33,623 nucleotides of DNA, from NCBI GenBank assembly GCA_003978695.1, contig QNYF01000065.1:1-33623 (forward strand), written 5' to 3'. Of the stretch, positions 19,495 to 28,610 are shown piece after piece (position 1 is the stretch's first letter; each line of letters starts with the position of its first letter). The notes under the pieces are model-generated. The model saw nothing but the letters and a program-made list of their open reading frames with translations, was not told where the DNA came from and did not search any database. The stretch is from Desulfobulbus sp. GTDB lineage: Bacteria; Desulfobacterota; Desulfobulbia; Desulfobulbales; Desulfobulbaceae. The position numbers and the translations under genes were made by a program.

Positions 19495-20513
19495 AAAACG
19501 CTTATATTTTGCTTGTTTTATCCATATTTTTATTAAGTTATGACATCAGCACAGCCACAACCATTAGCGAACAGGTTGCAGGCCTTGCTGATTCGGCAGG
19601 GATAGATGGTGTGGTCGTAGGAAAAGATGGTTGGCTCTTCCTGCAGGAAGAGCTTGTCCATCTAGGGAGCCCGACTTTTTTCGGTAGGGAAATGGCACAG
19701 ATATCCAAGGCTACTAAAGCTGAATTTGCCGATCCTCTGCCCGCCATTGTTGACTTTAATAATCAACTCAAAGAGCTTAATATTGATCTCATTTTTGTTC
19801 CAATTCCTCCTAAGGCATTGATTTATCCCGATAAACTCCCCGCCCAGCTTACTAAAGAAGCAACCGCCCAGTTACAGAAACCTTATGAAGCCCTGTATGC
19901 GCAACTTCGTCAAGAGGGGGTACAGGTCTTGGATCTGATACCATTATACTCTAAGGCTCGTGACACGGAGCAGGTATACTGCAAGACAGATACGCATTAT
20001 TCAGGGCCGGGGTTGTCGTTGTTGGCAAAAAACATTTCGGAATCATTGAAAAAAACAGACTGGTATAAAGCCATGCCGCAGACAAAGTATGTTGTTAATG
20101 CACAACCATTGGAAATTACAGGTGATCTTGCTCAGATGCTTAAGTCAGGTGCCAAGGAATCTCTTGTTCTTGATTTTGTCAGTGATCCTCAAACAGGGAA
20201 GAATATTATTCCAAAGAGTGGTAGTCCGGTCTTGCTGCTTGGCGACAGCCATACACTTGTGTTTTCTGTTGGGGGTGACCTGCACGCAACAGGAGCCGGT
20301 CTTTTTGATCAGTTAAGTGCAGATCTTGGTTTCCCACTTGACCGAATTGGTGTACGCGGCTCAGGCGCAACTCCAAGTCGTATCAAGTTGTATCAACGCA
20401 GTCGTAAAGATCCGGGCATGCTTGCTGCAAAGAAAGTTGTGATCTGGTGTCTGAGCGCCAGAGAGCTTACAGGCAGTGGTGGATGGAGAAAAATTCCTGT
20501 TGCAAAAAAGTAA
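19491..20513 (+). CDS. Second AlgJ/AlgX-like SGNH-type O-acetyltransferase
   Basis: Signal peptide, GKDGWLFLQEEL, KTDTHYSGPG, LLLGDSHTLVFS. ATG 19491 overlaps the upstream stop (ATGA). Confidence 0.87.
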   Translation: MKNAYILLVLSIFLLSYDISTATTISEQVAGLADSAGIDGVVVGKDGWLFLQEELVHLGSPTFFGREMAQISKATKAEFADPLPAIVDFNNQLKELNIDLIFVPIPPKALIYPDKLPAQLTKEATAQLQKPYEALYAQLRQEGVQVLDLIPLYSKARDTEQVYCKTDTHYSGPGLSLLAKNISESLKKTDWYKAMPQTKYVVNAQPLEITGDLAQMLKSGAKESLVLDFVSDPQTGKNIIPKSGSPVLLLGDSHTLVFSVGGDLHATGAGLFDQLSADLGFPLDRIGVRGSGATPSRIKLYQRSRKDPGMLAAKKVVIWCLSARELTGSGGWRKIPVAKK

Positions 20514-20707
20514 CAACGCACTAATGTCGCTTGGTGATGTTGTATTCACTGAGAGTTTTTTGTAAGAATTCAACAGCACCTCATGAGCTGTAGCCTCTGG
20601 CGTTGCCAGGTTTTGATCAAATGGAATATTGATTAGCCAGGAGATTTATCCATCAGGGGGGTGCTGAATCCTGACAAAATCGAGGCAGGGGCTATTTAAG
20701 CCTTGAT

Positions 20708-20891
20708 GTAACTATTTAGCTGCACTCCATCTCGGAGTCGTGGCTTACCTGCGACAATCAGGCCGCCTCACATAGGCGGTGACACCGCTTCGCTGTTATA
20801 GTTCGTTGGTCTGCTTGCCATAATATGGGGCACATCTGAATAGTTACAGACCACACGTATGCTAAAGTCGTGGTGCTACCTGAATAGTTAC
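20708..20891 (+). mobile_element. MITE-like element, copy B (184 bp), with perfect 8-bp target-site duplication
   Basis: TIRs GTAACTATTTAG / CTGAATAGTTAC (11 of 12). GCCTTGAT directly flanks both ends (20700-20707 and 20892-20899). No coding capacity. Confidence 0.9.
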
Positions 20892-20923
20892 GCCTTGATA
20901 AATATTAATTTCAACGGGTAAGG

Positions 20924-21514
20924 ATGATGAACAAAAGAGGATTAGGGGTATTATTTCCCATACTGATTACCGTATTATTTTTTATGCCGATTCAACTCCA
21001 GCTCTGTATGGCTGCGGAATCGTCAGAGACAATTGTTCTTGAAGGCAGAGGTAAACAGGTTGTAGCGCCAGTTGATAAGGTAGAATCCGAGGGTATGTCA
21101 ACGCCGATGATGATAGGCATTGGTGTCGGCGTAGCAGCACTTGCCGGTGGAGCCATTGCTCTTGGTTCAGGTGGAGGGGGCGATTCTTCTGCTTCTGCGG
21201 CACCTGCAGCTTCGCAAACTCCTCCGACGAGCGATATGCTGGTTTCTGCGTGGAATGCTGCTGCAAGTCAGGCGGGGAGCGGATTAACCTACACCGGCGT
21301 TTACCAGCTTTTCCAGGGTGGAGCAGTGGGATATGATCTTTTAGTAAGTGATGGTGAACATCTTGTTGGCGGAGGGAACTGGAGTTTGAACGGATTTACG
21401 CTCACTATTCATACTGATCACGGGTCGAGATATGTGGGGAATTTGCAACCTGGGAATTTAAAATCTGTTTCTCTGGTCGCCAACACCGGTTGGAGCCTGA
21501 CCCTGGCCAGATAA
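20924..21514 (+). CDS. Small exported Gly/Ser-rich membrane-anchored protein of unknown function
   Basis: Signal-like N-terminus, TM segment MMIGIGVGVAALAGGAIALGSGGGG, linker SSASAAPAASQTPP, then a beta-rich C-terminal domain. Confidence 0.65.
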   Translation: MMNKRGLGVLFPILITVLFFMPIQLQLCMAAESSETIVLEGRGKQVVAPVDKVESEGMSTPMMIGIGVGVAALAGGAIALGSGGGGDSSASAAPAASQTPPTSDMLVSAWNAAASQAGSGLTYTGVYQLFQGGAVGYDLLVSDGEHLVGGGNWSLNGFTLTIHTDHGSRYVGNLQPGNLKSVSLVANTGWSLTLAR

Positions 21515-21538
21515 ATTTTTTTATCTTGTATTATTGAG

Positions 21539-21582
21539 AAAAGCAAGACGGGCTTTCAGCCTGCCTTGCTTTTCTTGTTTTT
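21539..21582 (+). terminator. Intrinsic terminator after the small Gly-rich gene
   Basis: AAAAGCAAG-a-CGGGC-tttca-GCCTG-c-CTTGCTTTT followed by cttgttttt. Confidence 0.8.
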
Positions 21583-21608
21583 CCATGAGTCATTTTAAGA
21601 GAAAAATC

Positions 21609-22601
21609 ATGAAACGTATCGGCTACATTCTGCGGCTGGCAATAACCGCTGTGCTTTTATTGTATGTGCTGCAGAAAGTCGGTCTGTTTGACCCTGACGG
21701 GCGGGCAAGGCTTCTTTCATTACTCCGTTCTGTGTCCATACCGATTCTCTTTCTTTCTCTTGCACTCTCCCAGCTTCTCAACCTGTCCAGCGGCTTCAAA
21801 TGGTTTCTTCTTCTTCGTTCCCGTGGAATCGATGTCAGCTTTTTCAGGGTTTGGGGGCTGTATATGGTGGCTATCTGCTTCAGCCTTCTCCTGCCTACCA
21901 GCATGGGGGGGGACCTGATAAGGATTCATGAACTTGGTCGTTTTACCGGGAAAAGGGCAGAAGCGGCAGCGTCAGTTTTTGTTGAGCGGTTTTCCGGGAT
22001 GGTTATCCTCTTTTTTTTGACGATTGTGGCAGTTTTTATGCAACGTCAACTGCTCTCTGTGGCCTGGATGACTATCAGCCTGCTGATAGCAGTGGCTGCC
22101 AGTGCCGCAATTATTTGGGTTATCGTTGATGAGCGCCCTTACCACTTCTTCACAACGCTGCTTAAAAATAAGATGCCTTTTCTGACCGGGATATTAGGCA
22201 AAATAGATAAGCTGCATCAGGCAGTGATCGAATATCGTCATGACCGGACGGCCCTGATTATAGCATTTATAAATACATTTATTTTCTATTTTCTAGCTGT
22301 AGTGAACGTGTATGTGACAGCACTTGCCTTTAATACGGAAATTCATTTTATGGAACTTCTTGTAGCTGTGCCGCTGATTATGTTTATAATGAATCTGCCA
22401 ATTTCTATTGGCGGTATCGGGCTGATGGAATTTTCTTATATTTTTATTTTTGACATTTCAGGGTATAGTAGCGCTCTTGCCCTTTCTACAGCTCTGCTGA
22501 TGCGTTTCAAGTCTCTTGTCGACGCTGCCATTGGTGGACTTTTGTATCCGGTCCTTTCTCGTTCTGCACCACAGTTCCCCCAAGAAACATCTAAGGAGTG
22601 A
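21609..22601 (+). CDS. LPG_synthase_TM/flippase-like integral membrane protein
   Basis: Polytopic; GFKWFLLLRSRGI, LLLPTSMGGDLIRIHELGRFTGKRAEAAASVFVERFSG, LPISIGGIGLMEFSY are characteristic of the family. Start ATG 21609. Confidence 0.88.
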   Translation: MKRIGYILRLAITAVLLLYVLQKVGLFDPDGRARLLSLLRSVSIPILFLSLALSQLLNLSSGFKWFLLLRSRGIDVSFFRVWGLYMVAICFSLLLPTSMGGDLIRIHELGRFTGKRAEAAASVFVERFSGMVILFFLTIVAVFMQRQLLSVAWMTISLLIAVAASAAIIWVIVDERPYHFFTTLLKNKMPFLTGILGKIDKLHQAVIEYRHDRTALIIAFINTFIFYFLAVVNVYVTALAFNTEIHFMELLVAVPLIMFIMNLPISIGGIGLMEFSYIFIFDISGYSSALALSTALLMRFKSLVDAAIGGLLYPVLSRSAPQFPQETSKE

Positions 22602-22611
22602 TAAGGGTGCA

Positions 22612-24048
22612 ATGAAGATCAGAAGAGTCTGCAGATTAGTTGTCTTGACACTTTTTCTGGCAGGATCTTTATGCTTTTTTGAGGTGCCTGGATATACCTC
22701 GGCGGATCAGAACTCTTTGCTTAAGGAAGAATCTCCTGACAAGGTGATGCCTCTGGAAGAGTTGTTGCAGAGGGCTTTACTTGCCAATCGTACTTTACAA
22801 CAGAATGCTTTGCAGGTTGAGAGTCGTCAGTATTCACTCCGTAGCGCTGAATCCGAATTTGACTGGAAATTTCAGCCTTCGGCGAATGTAGGAATTTCCG
22901 GCAGAAGTAATACCAGCGCCCAGACTCGGGGGGTATCCGGGAAAATAAGCAAAAAAAACAGTCTGGGAGTTGAAGCCTCTGTTACGCCTTCAATAACCTA
23001 CAGGGAAGCCAGCGGCTCTGCAGGTGGAGTTGGAGCGTCCTTGTCAATACCGTTATTTCGGGGGTTTGGGCGCGAATTCAATTATGACGCTGTGCATGCT
23101 GCGGATTTTTCATTGGCAACCAGCACCCGTAATATGTATTTGTCTGAGGTGGAGATTGTTCTTGAAACGGTGACTCTTGTCTACGAAATACTCAGACAGC
23201 AGGCACTGGTCAACTTGTTTTCTTTACAGGAAAAAAGGTTTAAGGGGCATGTGCACAGGGCAAGTATTATGGAAGATACGGGATTGAGTTCACCTATTGA
23301 TACCTATCGTGCCCGCATTAGGTTAGGCGACGTGCAGGAGCAGCTGACGGTTGCCAGAGAAAAACACCGGGCCTCACTTGACCGCTTGAAAGTTTTACTC
23401 GCCTATCCGGTGGAAAGTGCGCTTAAGGTCAAGGCACCGTTATCCTATGCCCCCACCAGGATTTCTGATAAGAAAGCGATTGAAATAGCCCTGGAAAACA
23501 GAATTGAGCTTGAACAGAGCGGGGCCGACCTTTTGGAGTCTGAACGGAAATCCCGGGTGGCAAAAAGAGGTTTACTGCCTGACATAAAACTGGTCGGAAC
23601 CTATCGCAGGAAGACGTTTCCTGGAGATTTCAGTGAATTTGATGTCGATTCTGATGAATATTGGTCTATTGGTCTAACGAGTAGTACCGATTTTTCAAGA
23701 ACCAGGGAAAAGGCTATATATCAGCAGAGTCTGCTTGAAGTTCGAAGAAAAAAGTTGCAACTGCAGACGAGGTCAGATGAAATTATTTCTGAAGTGAAGA
23801 ATCGCCTGGATGCTCTCAAACAGGAAGAACAGCGTATCGCCCTGCGGCAAGATCAGATTATTCAGGCCAAAGGTAAGATGCGTCTTGCTGAGATTAAGTT
23901 CTCCCATGGTATGGGGGATAATTTTGACCTGCTTGAATCTGAGATTGAATATCAACAGGCTAAAACAAATGTGTTGAGTGAAAAAAATGCCTATATTGTC
24001 GGCCAGTACCGCTTGAGAGCGGCCCTTGGAACGTTACTTGCACGATGA
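22612..24048 (+). CDS. TolC-family outer membrane efflux protein
   Basis: Signal peptide; PLEELLQRALLANRTLQQNALQVESRQYSLRSAES and long helical repeats ending QAKTNVLSEKNAYIVGQYRLRAALGTLL. Confidence 0.85.
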   Translation: MKIRRVCRLVVLTLFLAGSLCFFEVPGYTSADQNSLLKEESPDKVMPLEELLQRALLANRTLQQNALQVESRQYSLRSAESEFDWKFQPSANVGISGRSNTSAQTRGVSGKISKKNSLGVEASVTPSITYREASGSAGGVGASLSIPLFRGFGREFNYDAVHAADFSLATSTRNMYLSEVEIVLETVTLVYEILRQQALVNLFSLQEKRFKGHVHRASIMEDTGLSSPIDTYRARIRLGDVQEQLTVAREKHRASLDRLKVLLAYPVESALKVKAPLSYAPTRISDKKAIEIALENRIELEQSGADLLESERKSRVAKRGLLPDIKLVGTYRRKTFPGDFSEFDVDSDEYWSIGLTSSTDFSRTREKAIYQQSLLEVRRKKLQLQTRSDEIISEVKNRLDALKQEEQRIALRQDQIIQAKGKMRLAEIKFSHGMGDNFDLLESEIEYQQAKTNVLSEKNAYIVGQYRLRAALGTLLAR

Positions 24049-25496
24049 CAAGACAAATTTTCCATTTTGGATTCTTTTGGATTCTTTTACTGGCGGGAGG
24101 TTTGCTGGTTTTTGAGCATACTCTCTGCGTGGCAGGAGAAGAGGATCTGTTGTTAACCCGGGTTGAACGGGGAGATCTTGCTATTTCTATTCACACGGTA
24201 GGGCTGCTTGACGCTGCTAAATCACATATGGTTTCCTCGGAGATACGGGGAAATAAAGGAAAGATTATTGAGCTTGTTCGGGACGGCAGCCGAGTGGAGA
24301 AAAATGCCGTTCTGGTTCGGCTTGATCCTTCACCCTTTGCAGAAGAAGTCCACCGCTTGCAGGGGAAAGTGGAAAGTTTGAAAGCTGCCGTAGAGGCTGT
24401 TACGCAACTGGTTGCCTGGGAGGAAAATCAAGCAGGTCAAAGAGTCGCAGCCCGGGAATACGATCTTAAAGTGGCAAAACTTGATCTTAAGCGCCTTGTT
24501 CACGGGGATGGGCCGCTCCAGCTGGCGCAATATCGTGAGGAAATGGAAAAAGCAAAGGCTGAGCAAGATAAATATGCCTCATTTGCCCGGGAGCTTAAGG
24601 GGCTTGAAAAAGAAGGGTTTAAAAATCCAGCGGAAGTAACCAGAGCACGCGAGAACGCGAAAACCTTTAAGGGTAAGTATGAGGCATCTCGTCGCCGTTT
24701 TACCAGTTATCGTGATTTTGTTTTACCGTCTCTTGAGGAAGCTGCCAAAGCAAAGGTCAAGAACAGTGAACTCATCCTTGGGCAGAGCAGGAAAGCTGGT
24801 GTTTTCAAAGTAGCCAATACAACAGCAGAATTACAACAGACCAAGGCGAAGCTGGAGACAGCGGAAAGTTCTCTTGCTCTTGCCAGAGAAGAACTCGAAA
24901 AAACAGTTTTGCGTGCCCCCTTTCCGGGTATTGCTATTTTGTATGAGGCATTCAGGGACGGCCAGAAGCGAAAACCCCGTGTTGGTGACACGGTTTTGAT
25001 GAATCAACCTATTCTTTACCTTCCTGATGTTTCACGATTTATTGTCAGGACCAAGGTGCGTGAGGTTGATTTGTACAAGATTAAAGTCGGCCAAAAGGCT
25101 TCTGTGAGAATTGATGCCTATCCCGATCTTGCATTTACAGCACAAGTTCAGTCGATAGGGGCTCTTGCGGCTGAGACTCAACCTGGCCGGGGGGGAGGAA
25201 AGTATTTTCAGGTGATTATGACCCTGGAAGGTACTGATCGTCGTTTGCGCCCTGGCATGACTGCCCGGGTAAGTATTAACGGAGAAAGGGCTGATAACGT
25301 TCTGCTGCTGCCGGTACAGGCTGTTTTTCAAGAGAGCAACGGCAAGGCTTTTTGTTATCTCTCCACTTTCCGGAGCCTCCGGAAAGTTCCGGTGATCACC
25401 GGCCGGGACAACGATGTGCAGATTGAAGTGGTCTCTGGTCTCAAGGAAGGTGACAGGGTAAGTCTTGTTCCTCCTGAACAGGGGAAAGTCCCGTGA
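24045..25496 (+). CDS. HlyD/MacA-type periplasmic adaptor
   Basis: Signal peptide, lipoyl-like GNKGKIIELVRDGSRVEKNAVLVRLD, coiled coil, LRAPFPGIAILYEAFRDGQ..., beta-barrel (VGQKASVRIDAYPDLAFTAQVQSIG). ATGA overlap with the TolC gene. Confidence 0.9.
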   Translation: MTRQIFHFGFFWILLLAGGLLVFEHTLCVAGEEDLLLTRVERGDLAISIHTVGLLDAAKSHMVSSEIRGNKGKIIELVRDGSRVEKNAVLVRLDPSPFAEEVHRLQGKVESLKAAVEAVTQLVAWEENQAGQRVAAREYDLKVAKLDLKRLVHGDGPLQLAQYREEMEKAKAEQDKYASFARELKGLEKEGFKNPAEVTRARENAKTFKGKYEASRRRFTSYRDFVLPSLEEAAKAKVKNSELILGQSRKAGVFKVANTTAELQQTKAKLETAESSLALAREELEKTVLRAPFPGIAILYEAFRDGQKRKPRVGDTVLMNQPILYLPDVSRFIVRTKVREVDLYKIKVGQKASVRIDAYPDLAFTAQVQSIGALAAETQPGRGGGKYFQVIMTLEGTDRRLRPGMTARVSINGERADNVLLLPVQAVFQESNGKAFCYLSTFRSLRKVPVITGRDNDVQIEVVSGLKEGDRVSLVPPEQGKVP

Positions 25497-25506
25497 GGAG
25501 TTTTCC

Positions 25507-26187
25507 ATGTCGCAAACGCCTTTAGCCAAACTCGAAAATCTGACAAAGGATTTTGTCCAGGGACAGACAACTGTGCAGGTGCTAAAAGGCATCGATTTGA
25601 GTGTCTATCACGGTGATTTTACTGTTATTATGGGTTCTTCCGGGTCGGGAAAATCTACTCTTCTTCACATTCTTGGTTGTCTGGACCGACCGACGACAGG
25701 AACGTATATTCTTGACGGTAAACCTGTTGACGGTCTGTCTGACCGCAGACTCTCTGCAATTCGAAACAGCTATATAGGTTTTGTTTTTCAGGAATTCAAC
25801 CTCCTTCCTGAAGCCACCGTATATGAAAATATCATGCTTCCTTTTGTCTATGCTGATTTAGACATTTCAGCATCCAGGAAGCGTGTTCTCGCGGCCGCAG
25901 AGGATGTCGGGTTGAGCAACCGCCTCGCGCATAAACCTGCGGCACTTTCTGGCGGAGAAAGGCAGAGGGTTGCAATTGCAAGAGCTCTGGCTGTTCGTCC
26001 CCGCCTGATTCTGGCAGACGAACCTACAGGCAATCTTGATTCGCAGAACAGTCGAGAAATTCTTTTTCTTTTTGAGAAATTACACAGAAGCGGCGCAACT
26101 ATAGTGCTCGTTACCCATGACACCGAGGTCGCCCGGGCAGCCAGGAGAACTCTTTTTATGCGGGATGGCATGCTGGAGACCCCGTAA
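25507..26187 (+). CDS. ABC transporter ATP-binding protein (MacB/LolD type)
   Basis: [52 protein letters not shown]. Confidence 0.95.
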   Translation: MSQTPLAKLENLTKDFVQGQTTVQVLKGIDLSVYHGDFTVIMGSSGSGKSTLLHILGCLDRPTTGTYILDGKPVDGLSDRRLSAIRNSYIGFVFQEFNLLPEATVYENIMLPFVYADLDISASRKRVLAAAEDVGLSNRLAHKPAALSGGERQRVAIARALAVRPRLILADEPTGNLDSQNSREILFLFEKLHRSGATIVLVTHDTEVARAARRTLFMRDGMLETP

Positions 26188-27446
26188 TGAAACCAGTGAA
26201 TGCTTTTCTTCGTGTCAGGGGGTTACTTGGCATTGCCATGGGTTCCCTGATGAAGCATAGATTGCGCTCTCTGCTCAGTGTATTGGGTATTATTTGTGGT
26301 GTGGCGGCAGTTTTTGCCATTCTCTCTATCGGAGAAGGGGCAAAACGCGAGGTGCTGGCCGGGATTTCTCAACTGGGACTCGACAATATTATTGTTCGTA
26401 GTATCGGGTCTTCTGAAAAGAGAAAGGCAGACATGAAAAGTCATTCTGCCGGTTTGGCACTTGAGGATGTTGCTTTACTCTCAAAAGTACCTGTATCAGT
26501 GAAGGCGGTAGCCTATCTTAAAGACATTCAGGCCGCAGTAACCGGGGCCAGCCGTGAGTTGTCGCCACAGCTGGTAGCCTGCTCGTTTAACTATTTGCAG
26601 CTATTGGGGTTTATCCCGTCATCCGGGCGTTTATTTGTGGCCCGTGATGAGCACCGAAAAAATATGGTTTGTGTGCTTGGTGCCACCCTTGCCCGTCACT
26701 TGGGATCTTTCGGCAGGGTAGGCACTCGACTGAAGATTGATGAACAGATTTATCTGGTGGTGGGAATTATTCAAGGTAATCCACCTCAGGACCGAAAAAA
26801 AAGTGGGGCTGTTGTTGCCCGTGAAATAAATGATATCCTTTTTATTCCTTTTGGTTCTCATGTGTATCTCAATAAGCAGGGAAGCTTCGGAAAAGGTGAT
26901 GAACTCGATGAGATTATCATCAAATTTTCAGGCAGAACCCCAATAGAATCAGTGCTTCCTCTGGTAAAGCGGACACTGGATCTTAGCCGGCATGGTGTCG
27001 AAGATTACCAGCTTATTGTTCCACGACAGCTTTTGCGACAGGCCCGGAAAACCCAGCGGATTTTTAATATGGTATTAGGCACCATTGGTGGTATTTCTCT
27101 TGTTGTGGGAGGAATAGGTATCATGAATGTTTTGCTGGCAACAGTCTCTGAACGAACCCGCGAAATTGGGATACGCCGGGCAGTTGGTGCTTCCCGGGAG
27201 GATATTCTTGCTCAGTTTCTTGCAGAAAGTGTGCTGTTGACGACAGCTGGTGGGGTTATAGGGCTTGCTGTCGGAGTCTTCTGCAGTTGGCTCATTGCCC
27301 GGTTTGCCGGTTGGAGTGTTGCAGTCACACTTTATGGCATTCTGGTGCCCCTGCTTACTTCGGTAGCTGTCGGCATTTGTTTTGGCTTATTTCCTGCTCT
27401 TAAAGCAGCAGGCATGGATCCGGTTCAGGCCTTACGTTCCGCCTGA
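26187..27446 (+). CDS. ABC transporter permease (MacB/FtsX type)
   Basis: [34 protein letters not shown]... and [29 protein letters not shown]. Confidence 0.95.
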   Translation: MKPVNAFLRVRGLLGIAMGSLMKHRLRSLLSVLGIICGVAAVFAILSIGEGAKREVLAGISQLGLDNIIVRSIGSSEKRKADMKSHSAGLALEDVALLSKVPVSVKAVAYLKDIQAAVTGASRELSPQLVACSFNYLQLLGFIPSSGRLFVARDEHRKNMVCVLGATLARHLGSFGRVGTRLKIDEQIYLVVGIIQGNPPQDRKKSGAVVAREINDILFIPFGSHVYLNKQGSFGKGDELDEIIIKFSGRTPIESVLPLVKRTLDLSRHGVEDYQLIVPRQLLRQARKTQRIFNMVLGTIGGISLVVGGIGIMNVLLATVSERTREIGIRRAVGASREDILAQFLAESVLLTTAGGVIGLAVGVFCSWLIARFAGWSVAVTLYGILVPLLTSVAVGICFGLFPALKAAGMDPVQALRSA

Positions 27447-27612
27447 AAATAAGTGTTGACGAAATTATTCTTAAAAAAAATCTGAGAAGATGGTAGATAG
27501 TTTCCAACAGAAGTAATATTGAGAGGCAAGGCCACGGTTTGCAGGAGTACTGCTCGTGGCTCATATCTGTAGCGGCAAGCCCGGTGAATAGGGGATTCTG
27601 CCTGATTTTTGC

Positions 27613-28590
27613 ATGGAGAGTACATTGGATCTTTCGATTGTCATACCTCTTTTAAATGAAGAGGAGAATATTCCTGAACTGTATAGCGAACTTACTGAAG
27701 TTCTTGCAACAATTAATCGCAGCAGCGAAATGGTTTTTGTTGATGACGGTTCTACGGATACAAGTTTTCAACTGCTGGAGAAGCTTCAGGAAGAAGATCC
27801 CCGTGTTGTCGTGGTGAGTTTTCGAAAGAATTTTGGCCAGACAGCTGCCATGGCCGCAGGATTTGATTATGCCCGTGGCGATGTTATTGTTACTATGGAT
27901 GCTGATCTGCAGAATGATCCACGGGACATCCCTTTGCTGCTTGAAAAAATTGATGAAGGAAATGATGTGGTAACCGGCTGGCGTTATGACCGAAAAGACG
28001 CCTTTATTAACCGTCGCCTTCCCTCAATGATTGCCAACAAAATCATTTCGAAAACAACCGGCGTCAATCTGCATGATTATGGTTGTACCCTCAAGGCATT
28101 TCGTCAGGAAATTATTAAAACCATTAAGCTGTATGGAGAGATGCACCGTTTTATTCCGGCGATTGCCAGCGGCATGGGCATTTCCATTGCCGAGGTCAAG
28201 GTAAACCACCGCGCCCGCAAATATGGAACCTCAAAGTATGGAATTTCAAGGACTTTCCGCGTTATTCTCGATCTGCTTACTGTAAAATTTCTCCTCAGTT
28301 ATTCTACCCGGCCAATTCATGTGTTTGGCATGTTCGGCCTAGCCTCAAGTGGCCTGGGTTTTGCCATCGCTTTTATAATGATGCTTCAGAGGCAATTTAG
28401 TGGCACTCCGATGGCTGACAGACCTCTATTATTGCTTGCGATTCTATTGCTGTTTATGGGAGTACAGTTTATCACCATTGGTTTGCTCGCTGAGCTGCAG
28501 GCGAGAACCTATCATGAATCCCAGGACAAACCTATTTACTATATACAGCAGGTGCTGCAGGCGGAAGAACAGGCCCATGGCCAGGCATAG
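27613..28590 (+). CDS. GT2 glycosyltransferase, DPM/GtrB-like with C-terminal TM pair
   Basis: LSIVIPLLNEEENIPELYSEL, FVDDGSTD, MDADLQNDP, C-terminal TM helices. TTG 27625 with GGAG upstream is an alternative start. Confidence 0.92.
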   Translation: MESTLDLSIVIPLLNEEENIPELYSELTEVLATINRSSEMVFVDDGSTDTSFQLLEKLQEEDPRVVVVSFRKNFGQTAAMAAGFDYARGDVIVTMDADLQNDPRDIPLLLEKIDEGNDVVTGWRYDRKDAFINRRLPSMIANKIISKTTGVNLHDYGCTLKAFRQEIIKTIKLYGEMHRFIPAIASGMGISIAEVKVNHRARKYGTSKYGISRTFRVILDLLTVKFLLSYSTRPIHVFGMFGLASSGLGFAIAFIMMLQRQFSGTPMADRPLLLLAILLLFMGVQFITIGLLAELQARTYHESQDKPIYYIQQVLQAEEQAHGQA

Positions 28591-28610
28591 GAGGCCGCTT
28601 CCGGCAACAC

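Noticed and set aside
27523-27604. c-di-GMP-I (GEMM) riboswitch in the GT2 leader
   Set aside because: GGCAAG and GCCACGG fragments look suggestive, but the full conserved GEMM core and order are absent.
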